Positions 1 to 8,939 are shown, counted from the first letter of the stretch. The stretch is DNA of 45,943 bases from Flammeovirga aprica JL-4 (GCF_012844305.1 NZ_JABANE010000072.1:1-45943); one strand, 5' to 3'. Made by a program: numbers and translations. Notes: generated by a model from the sequence alone, not told the origin.

Positions 1-66
1 GTACGCACGGTTCTGTGAGAGGGATAAATATGGGATAGACGTAGACTTATTCCATATTTACCCTAC
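1..66 (+). ncRNA. 3' end of a group II intron (domain V tail and domain VI)
   Basis: The first bases, gtacgcacggttc, match the 3' strand of group II intron domain V, and tgtgagaggg follows as the usual linker. A hairpin comes next: aaatatgggata pairs with tattccatattt across the loop gacgtagact. This fits domain VI. The A at 60 could be the branch-point A, about seven bases before an AC end at 65-66, which agrees with the AY 3' end of this intron class. The rest of the intron, including any reverse transcriptase/maturase gene, would lie left of the window. What is seen is sequence and fold; the intron identity rests on remembered consensus. Confidence 0.7.
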
Positions 67-714
67 TTGATTATACCCTCTTCTTAAGAAGCTTTTCCAT
101 TATTTTGAATCGGATTATTTAAGAGCAAACAAATGTAAAATATAGACTATTCTCAAAAGCACTTTTCCTTCAAAATAAAAAATAAGATACCTTACTTTAC
201 AGCTATCATCATAGAATGAATTATTATCAAAAAGGGAACAATCCCTTAGAACTTTGCGATTACTTCTGCCAATTATCAAGTATGAATAAAATGAAATTGT
301 AATGAAGAAATTATACTTATTATTATTGTCAATTTTTCGAATTGCTATACCTTTCTTTTCCAATCAAAAGGCTCAGAAAGTAAAGTCTTTAATGCTGACC
401 AAGAAGGACAGTTATAGTAATAGAATTTATACTAACAGTCGCTTACTTATTGTATATTTTATCAGTAAAATGATACATAGCCTCTTGTTGAAATCATTAG
501 TTGGTCACAGACAGAAAAGATGCGTTTTTTCTGACTTTATTTTGAATAAAAATAGTCACCTCACATTGTATACAAGGAGTAATGGTTTATTTTTTATATC
601 TTGGAGATCAACAAATAATATACGCTTTTTTAAGCTAGAGTTATGATCTTATAAATAAGATATTTTTTAATCATAGTGAGAATGGCATCATAGCATTCTT
701 ACACCAATTTGATA
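67..714. other. Stretch without a supportable gene
   Basis: Directly downstream of the intron end. An open frame on the plus strand (302-646) begins like a signal peptide (MKKLYLLLLSIF) but continues as low-complexity, basic, non-globular sequence. A minus-strand frame at 115-363 is equally unconvincing. This could be the decayed remnant of an exported protein gene, but no family is recognisable. Confidence 0.4.
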
Positions 715-920
715 CTTAATACTGTGACAAAAGAAATGGAACAATAATTACGTGCACCATGACTGAAGTCATGGGCTAGTGATATTGACTCCAACAACAC
801 TAAAGTGTTGTCTTCGTTGCCAACCTTCAAGACTTTAGTCTTGATTAGGTAGCCCTATCACCTGCCCATAGTTTTAACTATGGTGCAAGAAACACTCGTT
901 TACTTTTGTCCTAGTACTTA
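715..920. repeat. MITE-like element with ends related to AAGTACTAGGACAAAAG, enclosing a four-hairpin element
   Basis: The right end, cttttgtcctagtactta (903-920), is roughly the reverse complement of the left end (715-733, ...tactgtgacaaaag). The same ends bound shorter elements at 22901-23059 and 33787-33947. Here the interior is taken up by the cloverleaf-like element at 752-887, which looks like a nested insertion. No coding capacity is present, so any movement would depend on a transposase elsewhere. Confidence 0.5.
752..887. repeat. Cloverleaf-like palindromic element, copy A
   Basis: Four short perfect or near-perfect hairpins sit in a row: atgactgaagtcat (759-772), caacactaaagtgttg (795-810), caagactttagtcttg (828-843) and atagttttaactat (868-881). 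The flanks gtgcacc and ggtgca pair with each other. The inner flanks gggctagtgat and atcacctgccc also pair, so the single strand can fold as hairpins around a common stem. Copy B at 12798-12934 has the same outer arms in the same order but the central two-hairpin block reversed. Confidence 0.75.
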
Positions 921-1010
921 CAAATTTTTTATAACTGTACCGTAAATCAATTTTCAACTACTTCTTGATTTACACGATTACAACATCACTTAATCATTTT
1001 TAGAAATCTG

Positions 1011-4000
1011 ATGAAGCAATTTTACTACTTTAAAAACGTTCATGTTTTTATTACCCTTTTTACCCTTCTCATCAACATAACTACTGTAAAAGGGCAGGAT
1101 ATTTCTACGCAAACGCTCCCTGAAAACTTGGAAGAAGTAAGTCAGGCTATCGTTTTTAACTCCGGCAGATTCAATCTTCTGATAGATACTGAGGGAGACA
1201 TAAAATCTATACAGTTGAAAGATGGAAAAGAGATACTTAGAACGGGTTTTACGAATCAATTTGTACTGAATCTTCCTGGTCAAGATCCTGTAAGCATGTC
1301 TAAGTTTTATACTTCAGAAGATTACTTTGTTTTTGCTACAGCAGATAATCGCTTTTATGCCACTTTTGATATAAAAGCACACCCTGCTTACACGGCCTTC
1401 AATCTTGTAGATTTTTATGGTGATTTACCCGTGGGAGGTACTATGGAAATTAAGCTGCCAAAATCAGATGCTAAAGCAAAAGCACTAGCCTATGATTATA
1501 TGACTGCTGACCAAGGAGAAGACAGCTATATCAAAATAAAATTCGAACATTTATGGGAAAGATATAAAGGGAATACCTTGGGTGGATTTGCAATTTACAC
1601 TTACTCTACTGAAGCAGAGGAGGATGAAAGTATTTTGCAAGCTTGGGGCAATGAACCTATGCCTCATCCGGTTGTGGCAGGAGAATGGAATTATGAACGT
1701 GCTCTACAATGGATAGAGGATTGGAAAGTGATGTTTGAAGATCAAAGTGTAATGTATATTGCTCCTGAAAATATAGAAGAATTGCCCGCATTTGAGAAGT
1801 ACTTGGATATGGCAGATGTAACAACGGTGAATTTTTTTACAAATATGTGGCATGGTGGATTTTGGCCAAAGGATAAACTGAACTGGCAGGTAGATGGGAT
1901 TTTTGGAAGTCAACAAGCTTTGAAAGAGTATTCTCAATTACAGAGAAGTAACGACAGAAGTATCAATATTCATTATGTAAGTGGTGGCATAGGAAAGGCA
2001 GACCCAATGTATGCAGGTGAACATTTGTCTGATGAATTTGCCTCATGGGTAGATGGAACACTAGTACAGGATATTACAGATACTGAGAAAGAGTTTTACT
2101 TTAAACCCGCTGAAGATTGGTATACAGTTCCGGAAGTGATGGATGGAGCGACCACTACTTTTGGTAAATTAAGTGAACCTCTTCCTGCATTTTTCAAATA
2201 CTTTTATTTGCAAGTGGGGAAAGAACTGATGAAAATTAAGAATATTGAAAGTATAGAAGATGGTACATGGAAGTTTGAAATTGAAAGCAGAGGTATAATA
2301 TCTACGACGATGAGTAGTCATCAAGCCGGAACAAATGTGAAAGGCATTCTTTTAGCCTACAATCAAGTGTATGTTCCAGATAATAACTCAGCATTGTTTA
2401 TGACTGTGACTGACAACTTTGCAGCTCTATTAAATGACTGTCAGGTTTCAAATGCCCTTTTTGATGGAGCTGAAATTCATGTGTTTGATGGACATTGGGG
2501 TTTTAGAAAGTTTGCAGAGCAGGTGTATCGCAAAATAGATCACCCTGTAGTGGTAAGAACTTCAAACGGTAGAGAACCAGATACAGGATATATGGAATAC
2601 AAAATTAATTCCACCAAAAAATATCTGACATCACCGGTAGGAGACCACAACAAAGGCAGGGCTTCTCTAAAGCTTGAAAGAAACAGCACTACGCACAAAA
2701 CGGTACATACACCAGCCACAAACCTTTTGGCAGCCCATTTTATGTTGGGAGTTCAAGCGGCGGCCAATGGAAGAAACTATTCTATACTTCGTCCAGACCC
2801 AATGTTTGGTATTACAATGGATGAATTATTGACGTATGGTAAAACGGAGGAGCTACTTTCATTACTACCAAAATGGAAAGCAGTTGGCAAGCTGTTGTCC
2901 GAAGAACAAAGACAGCAATTAAAAGAGACTCAATTTTACTATCAGGGAAAACTAGATGCTTCTTACACCACTTTTGAATTGAGAGAACTCGAAAAGGATT
3001 TTTTACTAGCTCCAATTCAAATGATGACACAAGATCCTAGTGTTATTTCAGATGCATTAGAGGAAGATCCAAATTTGCAGTATTTCCATATGAAGCAGGA
3101 GGATGGTATGTATGCTCCAAAAGAAAAAGTGACATTTGGACAAACCATAGCATTAGAAAATAAATACCATAAACAATCTCCACAGTTTATTGTAAGGGTA
3201 ATGCAAGGAGATGAAGATATCGTTCAGCCTCGTTTCAGAATAGGAGATTCTTTTTTAAGTGTCAATACCATGATCAGAGCTAATGCAGAACATACTCAAT
3301 ACATAGAATACCGAGGAGGAAAGCAGGCCAAAGTATATGATCAGAACTGGAATTTAAAAGAAGAAGTAGATGTGATTATTTCTGGAAAGTTTGAAGTAGA
3401 AGAAGGTTATAATACTGTGGTATTGGAAAGTAATAATAACGCCACAGCGGCCGTGGAATTAATGCTCTTTACGGAAGGAAATGCTATAGTAGTTCAAAAG
3501 AAAAATAGAGATGCGTCCCTTTCTGATCTTACAGTTGATGGTGTGACTATCCCCAATTTTGCAGATTCTGTTTATGAGTATACCGTTGAGCTAGCTGTGG
3601 GCACAACGCAGGTGCCTGAAATCAACGGACAAGCCAAAGATGAAAAAGCGTCATTAGAAATTACAACAGCTCCATCAGTTCCAGGTACATCCATAATCAC
3701 AGTTACTGCAGAGGACACAGATAGTAAGGCAGAATACAAAGTACATTTTGAGATTGAAGGAGGAGGCATTAATAACGCTAATTTATCCGAACTGTATTTA
3801 AATGGCTTGGTTTACAAAGACTTTGATCCTTCTACAATTTCTTATGTAATTGTTTACAATGAAGAGGATTTCCCGAAAATCACAGCCTATACACAAGACC
3901 AAAGGTCTACCTATATTGTGGAAGGTGAGATGCAATTCGGTAGTACCATTACCATTACAGTGACGTCAGAAAGTGGCTTGGAAAAAGTCTATACGCTTGT

Positions 4001-4262
4001 CATCAAAAGGGAAGGGGCTTTGAGTTTAGAAGATTCAAAATCCACCATAAAAGTATTCAAAAATACAAATCGGACCTTGAGCATTCAGTCTGAAAGCAAA
4101 TTGGATGGAAAGGAAATGGCGGTTTACAGTATTAGTGGTCAAAAGGTTTTTGATAAAGAGTTAAGGGGATTGCAGGATACAATTGATGTGAAATTAAAAG
4201 GGCTTTATTTGGTACATATCTATGATAGAAATAGTAGGAGTGTGCATAAGGTGATTTTTTAA
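1011..4262 (+). CDS. Large exported protein with two cadherin-like domains and a type IX sorting domain
   Basis: A signal peptide (about residues 1-28, ending VKGQD) is followed by a roughly 800-residue body beginning with a beta-rich stretch (SGRFNLLIDTEGDIKSIQL) and continuing into helix-rich sequence. The body resembles DUF5695-type glycan-associated proteins, but that assignment is weak. Two cadherin-like beta-sandwich domains of the PF12733 type follow at about 831-918 (DASLSDLTVDG) and 920-1003 (NANLSELYLNG). The last 70 residues have the type IX secretion C-terminal domain pattern (MAVYSISGQKVFDKEL, then GLYLVHIYD). The protein is therefore probably exported by the Por system and anchored at or released from the surface. 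A role in binding or cutting a polysaccharide is inference. It stands alone, followed by a decayed hairpin repeat. Confidence 0.8.
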   Translation: MKQFYYFKNVHVFITLFTLLINITTVKGQDISTQTLPENLEEVSQAIVFNSGRFNLLIDTEGDIKSIQLKDGKEILRTGFTNQFVLNLPGQDPVSMSKFYTSEDYFVFATADNRFYATFDIKAHPAYTAFNLVDFYGDLPVGGTMEIKLPKSDAKAKALAYDYMTADQGEDSYIKIKFEHLWERYKGNTLGGFAIYTYSTEAEEDESILQAWGNEPMPHPVVAGEWNYERALQWIEDWKVMFEDQSVMYIAPENIEELPAFEKYLDMADVTTVNFFTNMWHGGFWPKDKLNWQVDGIFGSQQALKEYSQLQRSNDRSINIHYVSGGIGKADPMYAGEHLSDEFASWVDGTLVQDITDTEKEFYFKPAEDWYTVPEVMDGATTTFGKLSEPLPAFFKYFYLQVGKELMKIKNIESIEDGTWKFEIESRGIISTTMSSHQAGTNVKGILLAYNQVYVPDNNSALFMTVTDNFAALLNDCQVSNALFDGAEIHVFDGHWGFRKFAEQVYRKIDHPVVVRTSNGREPDTGYMEYKINSTKKYLTSPVGDHNKGRASLKLERNSTTHKTVHTPATNLLAAHFMLGVQAAANGRNYSILRPDPMFGITMDELLTYGKTEELLSLLPKWKAVGKLLSEEQRQQLKETQFYYQGKLDASYTTFELRELEKDFLLAPIQMMTQDPSVISDALEEDPNLQYFHMKQEDGMYAPKEKVTFGQTIALENKYHKQSPQFIVRVMQGDEDIVQPRFRIGDSFLSVNTMIRANAEHTQYIEYRGGKQAKVYDQNWNLKEEVDVIISGKFEVEEGYNTVVLESNNNATAAVELMLFTEGNAIVVQKKNRDASLSDLTVDGVTIPNFADSVYEYTVELAVGTTQVPEINGQAKDEKASLEITTAPSVPGTSIITVTAEDTDSKAEYKVHFEIEGGGINNANLSELYLNGLVYKDFDPSTISYVIVYNEEDFPKITAYTQDQRSTYIVEGEMQFGSTITITVTSESGLEKVYTLVIKREGALSLEDSKSTIKVFKNTNRTLSIQSESKLDGKEMAVYSISGQKVFDKELRGLQDTIDVKLKGLYLVHIYDRNSRSVHKVIF

Positions 4263-4385
4263 GGGAACATTGCGAAATGCACAATTTCTAAAAATGGGGT
4301 ATTGTAGAATGAAATAAAAAATGAAGGTGGTTTGTGTGGAATTATGATCGCGGAAGTACTAGAACAGTAGCAAAAAAATGTTTCA

Positions 4386-4558
4386 TAGACCCATAATTGA
4401 AATTATGGGCTTTTGGGAAGACATCTCATTTGTCAAATTTTAATTATATTATTATAACTTTTAGAGTTTGATATTCAGTGAGATATATTTAATTTTTGAT
4501 GAAATTCAAGAATAGCAGTAGCTTCCCATAAGCCCATGACTTCTAGTCGTGGGGCATG
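4386..4558. repeat. Decayed relative of the cloverleaf-like element
   Basis: Hairpin cccataattgaaattatggg (4390-4409) and hairpin cccatgacttctagtcgtgg (4533-4552) stand at the two ends. Between them gggcttttgggaag (4407-4420) pairs with cttcccataagccc (4522-4535) with one mismatch. The layout is like that of the elements at 752-887 and 12798-12934: outer hairpins next to a GGGC stem. The interior has lost its two hairpins. It fills most of the gap between the plus-strand 1083-residue protein gene and the minus-strand metallo-hydrolase gene. Confidence 0.55.
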
Positions 4559-4605
4559 GTATTTTGACCAATTTTCTTCACCCTAGCACAATGCCACCTT
4601 CATTT

Positions 4606-5547
4606 TTAATGATAAGCCTGCTCAAATTGCAACACCAATTCCTCAATTTCACTCTCACTGTATTTTCTAGAAAAATGAACAGGAATTGCCTTCTTTACCT
4701 TACACTCCTTCATGATTTTTCCAGACATAGAGGCATAGCTATGAAAATTTTTTATCGCAAACTCTTTGTCTTCATCTTTGTAAAAGGATTCAATATAAAT
4801 CTCATCACAACCGGAAAACTTGTTGATGATTTTTTCATGGTTTTCAGGAGTTGCTGCATGATCCAAAATGATGCCCGTACGTTTTCCTTTCTCTATTTTT
4901 ACCATGTAGAAAAGTTCTTCCGCTTTATAGTTTTCCCCCTCTATTTCTATGTTTGCTGAACTGTTATTTTCCTCAAAAGCCCTCTTCAAATCTGCCACCC
5001 ATTTTCCACCTTTAAAACCTTTTTCCAATTCTATTTTGGTCTTATCATTGGCTTTAAATAGATAAGAGATAGAGTCTGTTTTATGATCCAAAATTTCAAA
5101 TTCTACGCCAAAATCTTTCTTATTGAAAATTTGGTCTTTAGTATAGTTTCCTTCTATCTCTTGATCCCATAATGGAGGGTTAAGATGGGTAACTTTGAAA
5201 CTTTGATGATCTATAATTTCACGAATTTCATAAGAGATTGCCCCCTCTTCAATGAGGTTCCAGCAGTAACTTTTTATGCGGTTTTGTACCTGATCAGTGA
5301 TACCTTTCGGCCCGCAGATCATTACTTTACGGCCTGTACCTATCTGATGTCTTAATAGCGTATCGAAATTCACAAAATGATCAATATGCGTATGGCTAAT
5401 AAACATTGCCTCAGTATTCTGACACTCTTTTACTCCTAACGATTTTGCTTCTCCGCAGTCACAGAGGTAATGATGAGAATGATTCTCCACTTTGATCAAT
5501 AAGCAGATATCCTCATCCCTTTTGCTTTTCACTTCTACTTTGAACAT
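4606..5547 (-). CDS. MBL-fold metallo-hydrolase, RNase Z-like
   Basis: A 313-residue protein with the metallo-beta-lactamase zinc motif HTHIDH at residues 52-57 and late histidines (LDHAATPENH, then the C-terminal VHFSRKYSESEI). That closing motif resembles the HFSxRY segment of RNase Z and related phosphodiesterases. No signal peptide is present, so it is probably cytoplasmic. Canonical RNase Z matures tRNA 3' ends; this copy has a diverged middle and may be a paralogue with another phosphodiester or hydrolase role. The start at 5547 is the only Met before the beta-strand leading to the motif. The upstream 150 bases separate it from a PH-domain protein gene and hold a strong hairpin. Confidence 0.75.
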   Translation of the reverse strand: MFKVEVKSKRDEDICLLIKVENHSHHYLCDCGEAKSLGVKECQNTEAMFISHTHIDHFVNFDTLLRHQIGTGRKVMICGPKGITDQVQNRIKSYCWNLIEEGAISYEIREIIDHQSFKVTHLNPPLWDQEIEGNYTKDQIFNKKDFGVEFEILDHKTDSISYLFKANDKTKIELEKGFKGGKWVADLKRAFEENNSSANIEIEGENYKAEELFYMVKIEKGKRTGIILDHAATPENHEKIINKFSGCDEIYIESFYKDEDKEFAIKNFHSYASMSGKIMKECKVKKAIPVHFSRKYSESEIEELVLQFEQAYH

Positions 5548-5638
5548 TTGTTTGTTTTTTTGCTTGAGAAAATAAAAAAGCCTCCTGACTTTACTTCAAA
5601 AACAGTGGTGTTTAGGTGTAAAATCGGGAGACTGTTCT

Positions 5639-5691
5639 AGTAAGTACAAAGTCAAAAATAGATCATAGTTAATTTTGAATTTGTACTTACT
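5639..5691. terminator. Strong 19-bp hairpin after the PH-domain gene
   Basis: Arms agtaagtacaaagtcaaaa (5639-5657) and ttttgaatttgtacttact (5673-5691) match with one mismatch. It begins 9 bases past the stop of the minus-strand PH-domain gene, where a terminator would be expected. No clear U-tract follows, and the outer bases share AAGTAC with the mobile-looking ends seen elsewhere, so it may be a small repeat instead. Confidence 0.5.
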
Positions 5692-5700
5692 ATCTTTTAT

Positions 5701-6288
5701 TTAAATTGATGTTACATGCTGGTTTTTAACTTTCATAAGAAGTTCACTTACTTTTTGAGCATCATCAATAAACTCTAACTGAAAAAATGGTGAACTATTA
5801 TAAGGCATCACATTCATCCAACTTCCAAATGCAAAATTTTGCTCAGTTCCTGGAGATTTATGACCCTCTATAACTGAGATAGTACCTGATCCATCTTTGT
5901 GTTCTTTAAGCTTTACATTTTTAATTTTGTCGGCATAAAGTGAACTTAGACCTTGGTTAAGTATGTCGGTTTTTATCATCAATCTTTTGTTGGTGATAGC
6001 ATAAACTGACTTGGCTCTGTATTTAGCATCAAATATCATTCTACCAAAAGACAAAAGAAATCCTAAAAGGACAAATGGCGTGGCAACAAGTCCTAAGGCG
6101 TAGATTTCTGTCATCATAGCGGCGAATATTCCCACTCCAATGGTACCACAGGTGTATATTATACTGAAAGGGATTAAACCATAATCAACTTTTCTGAAGA
6201 CAATACCTTGTTTTGGTTTACCTGTCCAGATTAGTTCTTCATTTGCTTCAAGATACTGTTGAAATTCAGCTGCGTTTTCTTTAACCAT
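5701..6288 (-). CDS. PH-domain membrane protein (YdbT/bPH2-like)
   Basis: A 195-residue protein beginning MVKENAAEFQQYL. An in-frame GTG seven codons upstream is possible, but the ATG is preferred. The N-terminal motif EELIWTGKPKQG is typical of bacterial PH-like proteins. Two hydrophobic helices follow (about residues 33-80, containing GVGIFAAMMTEIYALGLVA). The soluble part begins YAITNKRLMIKTD, the hallmark T-N-K/x-R strand of bPH2 domains, and ends with a short helix. The topology predicts a small inner-membrane protein with a cytoplasmic PH-like domain. Its function is unknown. It appears monocistronic. Confidence 0.7.
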   Translation of the reverse strand: MVKENAAEFQQYLEANEELIWTGKPKQGIVFRKVDYGLIPFSIIYTCGTIGVGIFAAMMTEIYALGLVATPFVLLGFLLSFGRMIFDAKYRAKSVYAITNKRLMIKTDILNQGLSSLYADKIKNVKLKEHKDGSGTISVIEGHKSPGTEQNFAFGSWMNVMPYNSSPFFQLEFIDDAQKVSELLMKVKNQHVTSI

Positions 6289-6493
6289 TTTTTTATTTAT
6301 TAATAACACATAGGATATACATCATTATACAATAGTTCGTTTTGTTTTTAGTAAGTATTGATAATGTATACCCTAAAATAGTTTACGGTATTAAAGATGA
6401 TAAAAAAATATAAGAATGCAATAATTCAAGAGGTATTCTGTATTACTCTTTATTTAGAGATGTTTCAAACACCCTCTTAGAATGAGGTATGAT

Positions 6494-6572
6494 AAAAAAG
6501 TGCTCCTTATTGTGATCTGTGGGAGGTTCGCATTGAAACGTTCCCATGAACTACAACAAGAGCCACTTTTTT
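6494..6572. terminator. Terminator-like inverted repeat and decayed hairpin repeat
   Basis: aaaaaagtgctcc (from 6494) pairs with agagccactttttt (to 6572). The element lies 18 bases past the stop of the minus-strand glycanase gene, and in that direction the second arm ends in a T-run, which suits termination. The interior (gaggttcgcattgaaacgtt, then ctacaacaagagcc) resembles the repeat at 39585-39735, so a dispersed element seems to serve as the terminator. The rest of the gap up to 6289 shows nothing further. Confidence 0.5.
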
Positions 6573-6589
6573 CAATTAAATAGTTACTC

Positions 6590-8464
6590 TTATTCAAGAA
6601 TATTATACCCTTTCAACCCATTGTCTTGTTCCATAAAATCTTCCTCTAACCCTTTTTCATTGATTCTATCATTTTCAAGTTCTTCCCATATTTTATACTC
6701 AAACTCGTTTAATATCTTCTTGATTTGTAGTTTGAATTTTTCGTAGTTCTTGTCTCTAATTTTTTTATAAACTTCAGGTTGATCACCATACTGTAATATG
6801 GCTTTTCTGTTTGCAATAAAATAGACTTGAGCCATTGTTTTCCATTGCGCTTTGCCTTCATCTGAAAGAAGAAAACGAACACCCATACTTGAAAGCTCTG
6901 AATTTAGAATAATGTCGCTCAGTTCTAATGACTTTTTATCATCAATAGAAGAGGTGATATAGACCAGAGGATCGAACTTATATTTATGTCCCGTAAAGGT
7001 TTTAGGCGAAGTAAAATCAATCACTTTTTTACCCTCTCTTTTTACTTTGACATTGATTTTCATCTCCCCTTCTTTTTTGATATAGAAAGCATCAATCCCT
7101 CCTTTGGCATCTCCCAAATATTTGTTATTTACATATACCTTGGCAGGGTAATTTAATAGTGTTACGATCTCTATCAGCCCTTCTTCATCATATGAATTGA
7201 CCTTATTACGAACAGTAAATTTTTTCTCATTATTTACCTCTTCACGGTTTAGATTTCTAAAGGCTACATAGGTCATTTCCTCGTCTACTTTATCAAACTT
7301 TCCTTCCCATAGCTTTGTATAATAACCTAAAAGAGCTGAAAGTGCATACCCATTGTGGATTTCAGGGTTTAGGTTATTGGATTGATTATATAAATTCCAC
7401 GAAGATAAATTCAATAATTCTATTTCTGATGTAAAAGAAATATCTAATAACTCTCTGAATTTTTGAGTTCCCGAAGGGGTATAAGCAAGTAGATAGGTAT
7501 CATCAATAGAATACTTTTTATGCACATATACCTTTCTTCCGCTTTCCTTATGGATAAATGAATTTGGCATATAATTCAAATAGATGTGAGGGAAGAATTT
7601 TACATTATTACTGGTGAACTTCTCCTTTAGTTTTTTAAAATCATTGAGGTTCTTTAGGAAGCTAAAAGAATGAGTCACGGCATCAAAATGAAAAATAATT
7701 TCGTCTTGTATATCCTCCTTATAAGTTTGAACATGATAAACCGGGACGATATTAAGCTTGCTCTTGTCGTTTAAATCATCAAAGAAAGTTTTTATTGTTT
7801 TGATATCTTTCTTATTTAACTTTTGAGCCCCATCAGGTCTAGTGTAATTGATAATGTTTTTTGTATTGCCTGTAAATAATACAATTCGGCCCTGAGTATC
7901 TCTAAGCCATTTTTCTGACATTTTTGTAGTGCCGTAAATTTGGCCTAGCTCATTAGATACAATAGAGAAGAGTTGCTCATGTGTATACTTATATTTTTTG
8001 TTTTTAGGGAAAAATACATCCACACAGAAACTGAAATCTATGTTTTTCTCTTCCGCAATTTGTATAGTTAAAGCCAAAAGCTTTTTAAAACTATGTTTGT
8101 ATTTATCACTGCCAAAAATATTGTATTTAACTTTAAAGACGTCAATACCGTACATCTTAGCGGTTCTAAGTTCTACTTCAATAGCATCTTTAAGTTCCAA
8201 TAGATTTACCTGTAATGAAGCTTCTGACACTGAAGTTTTATATTTATTTTTCAGTGACTTCTCGTCCATTCCCAAAGTGTAATCATACTTAAAAGCCTGC
8301 AAGTTGGAGTATTCGTCCCCTAAAATATTATTTAAGTTATAGGTGGCCATCACTCTTTTTTTGTTCAGAAAAGTAGATGTGTCATTTGTGTCTTGTGCAG
8401 TAATTTGTGTTACAAAAGATGAAAGTATTAAGAGTAATACAAATAGTTTTTTATTTAAAATCAT
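6590..8464 (-). CDS. Exported protein, putative GH71/GH99-like glycanase
   Basis: The chosen start gives the signal peptide MILNKKLFVLLLILSSF...ITAQ and a 624-residue precursor. An in-frame ATG 46 codons upstream would place a basic, unlikely leader before it. The body begins KRVMATYNLNNI, followed by a helix and a strand pattern ELRTAKMYGIDVFKVKYNIFG. This recalls the 'walk to a hidden strand' opening of GH71/GH99 (alpha/beta)8 barrels. Later parts (FFPHIYLNYMPN; YTKLWEGKFDK) fit secreted glycosidase style. The family call is only suggestive because I cannot align it. The tail is charged and low-complexity (about residues 560-624), ending GLKGYNILE. It stands alone, with decayed repeats on both sides. 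Confidence 0.5.
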   Translation of the reverse strand: MILNKKLFVLLLILSSFVTQITAQDTNDTSTFLNKKRVMATYNLNNILGDEYSNLQAFKYDYTLGMDEKSLKNKYKTSVSEASLQVNLLELKDAIEVELRTAKMYGIDVFKVKYNIFGSDKYKHSFKKLLALTIQIAEEKNIDFSFCVDVFFPKNKKYKYTHEQLFSIVSNELGQIYGTTKMSEKWLRDTQGRIVLFTGNTKNIINYTRPDGAQKLNKKDIKTIKTFFDDLNDKSKLNIVPVYHVQTYKEDIQDEIIFHFDAVTHSFSFLKNLNDFKKLKEKFTSNNVKFFPHIYLNYMPNSFIHKESGRKVYVHKKYSIDDTYLLAYTPSGTQKFRELLDISFTSEIELLNLSSWNLYNQSNNLNPEIHNGYALSALLGYYTKLWEGKFDKVDEEMTYVAFRNLNREEVNNEKKFTVRNKVNSYDEEGLIEIVTLLNYPAKVYVNNKYLGDAKGGIDAFYIKKEGEMKINVKVKREGKKVIDFTSPKTFTGHKYKFDPLVYITSSIDDKKSLELSDIILNSELSSMGVRFLLSDEGKAQWKTMAQVYFIANRKAILQYGDQPEVYKKIRDKNYEKFKLQIKKILNEFEYKIWEELENDRINEKGLEEDFMEQDNGLKGYNILE

Positions 8465-8779
8465 TTTAAGAAGGATAAGTATAGATAATCCGTTAGATCT
8501 AATATTGTGATAAGTTAAAAAGTTTACAATTCTATGTTTTTTTAACAAGATAACCAAACGCATGTAGATGAACTTTGAGTTACGAATTTCTTGAACATAC
8601 ATGTTGTATATTATGTTAATTGTAAGTAGAAAATTGCTATGTATTTACAATCAAAAAGTTAAATAGATTTTCTGTGAAGTAGGGGGAAGTAATGTAAGGG
8701 GATAAATTTTTTACTAGAAAACACCTTATTATAATTGGTGTTAGGAGTAGGCAAACACTTTCTATTACGCCTAGGTATT

Positions 8780-8932
8780 TTGATGAAGAGTTAAGAATGA
8801 AGAAAACGAGCTACTTGTTTTGACTCAAGAACCATCATAAAAACACTTTATGGGCCACAATACGATCCATTTCTCTCAATTCTTAACTCTTAACTCTTTA
8901 CTAAAACAGTCTTTTTATCTTCTGTTTTAGTA
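8780..8932. repeat. Hairpin-rich repeat with TTAAGAGT-type arms
   Basis: Left part gagttaagaatgaag and right part cttaactcttaactctt (about 8884-8900) form inverted arms. They enclose ccatcataaaaacacttt and gccacaatacgatccatttc, closely similar to 33600-33665. A second hairpin, tactaaaacag (8899-8909) with ctgttttagta (8922-8932), follows and lies just after the RidA pseudogene stop, where it could act as a terminator. The rest of the 8465-8939 gap shows no gene. Confidence 0.5.
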
Positions 8933-8939
8933 CTTACAA

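Noticed and set aside
302..646. Open frame starting MKKLYLLLLSIF, like a signal peptide
   Set aside because: Beyond the first 20 residues it is basic, low-complexity sequence without domain character. Base composition resembles non-coding DNA; at best a remnant.
4549..4959. Plus-strand frame of 136 codons
   Set aside because: It is antisense to the RNase Z-like gene, which has a clear zinc motif; the frame has no domain character.
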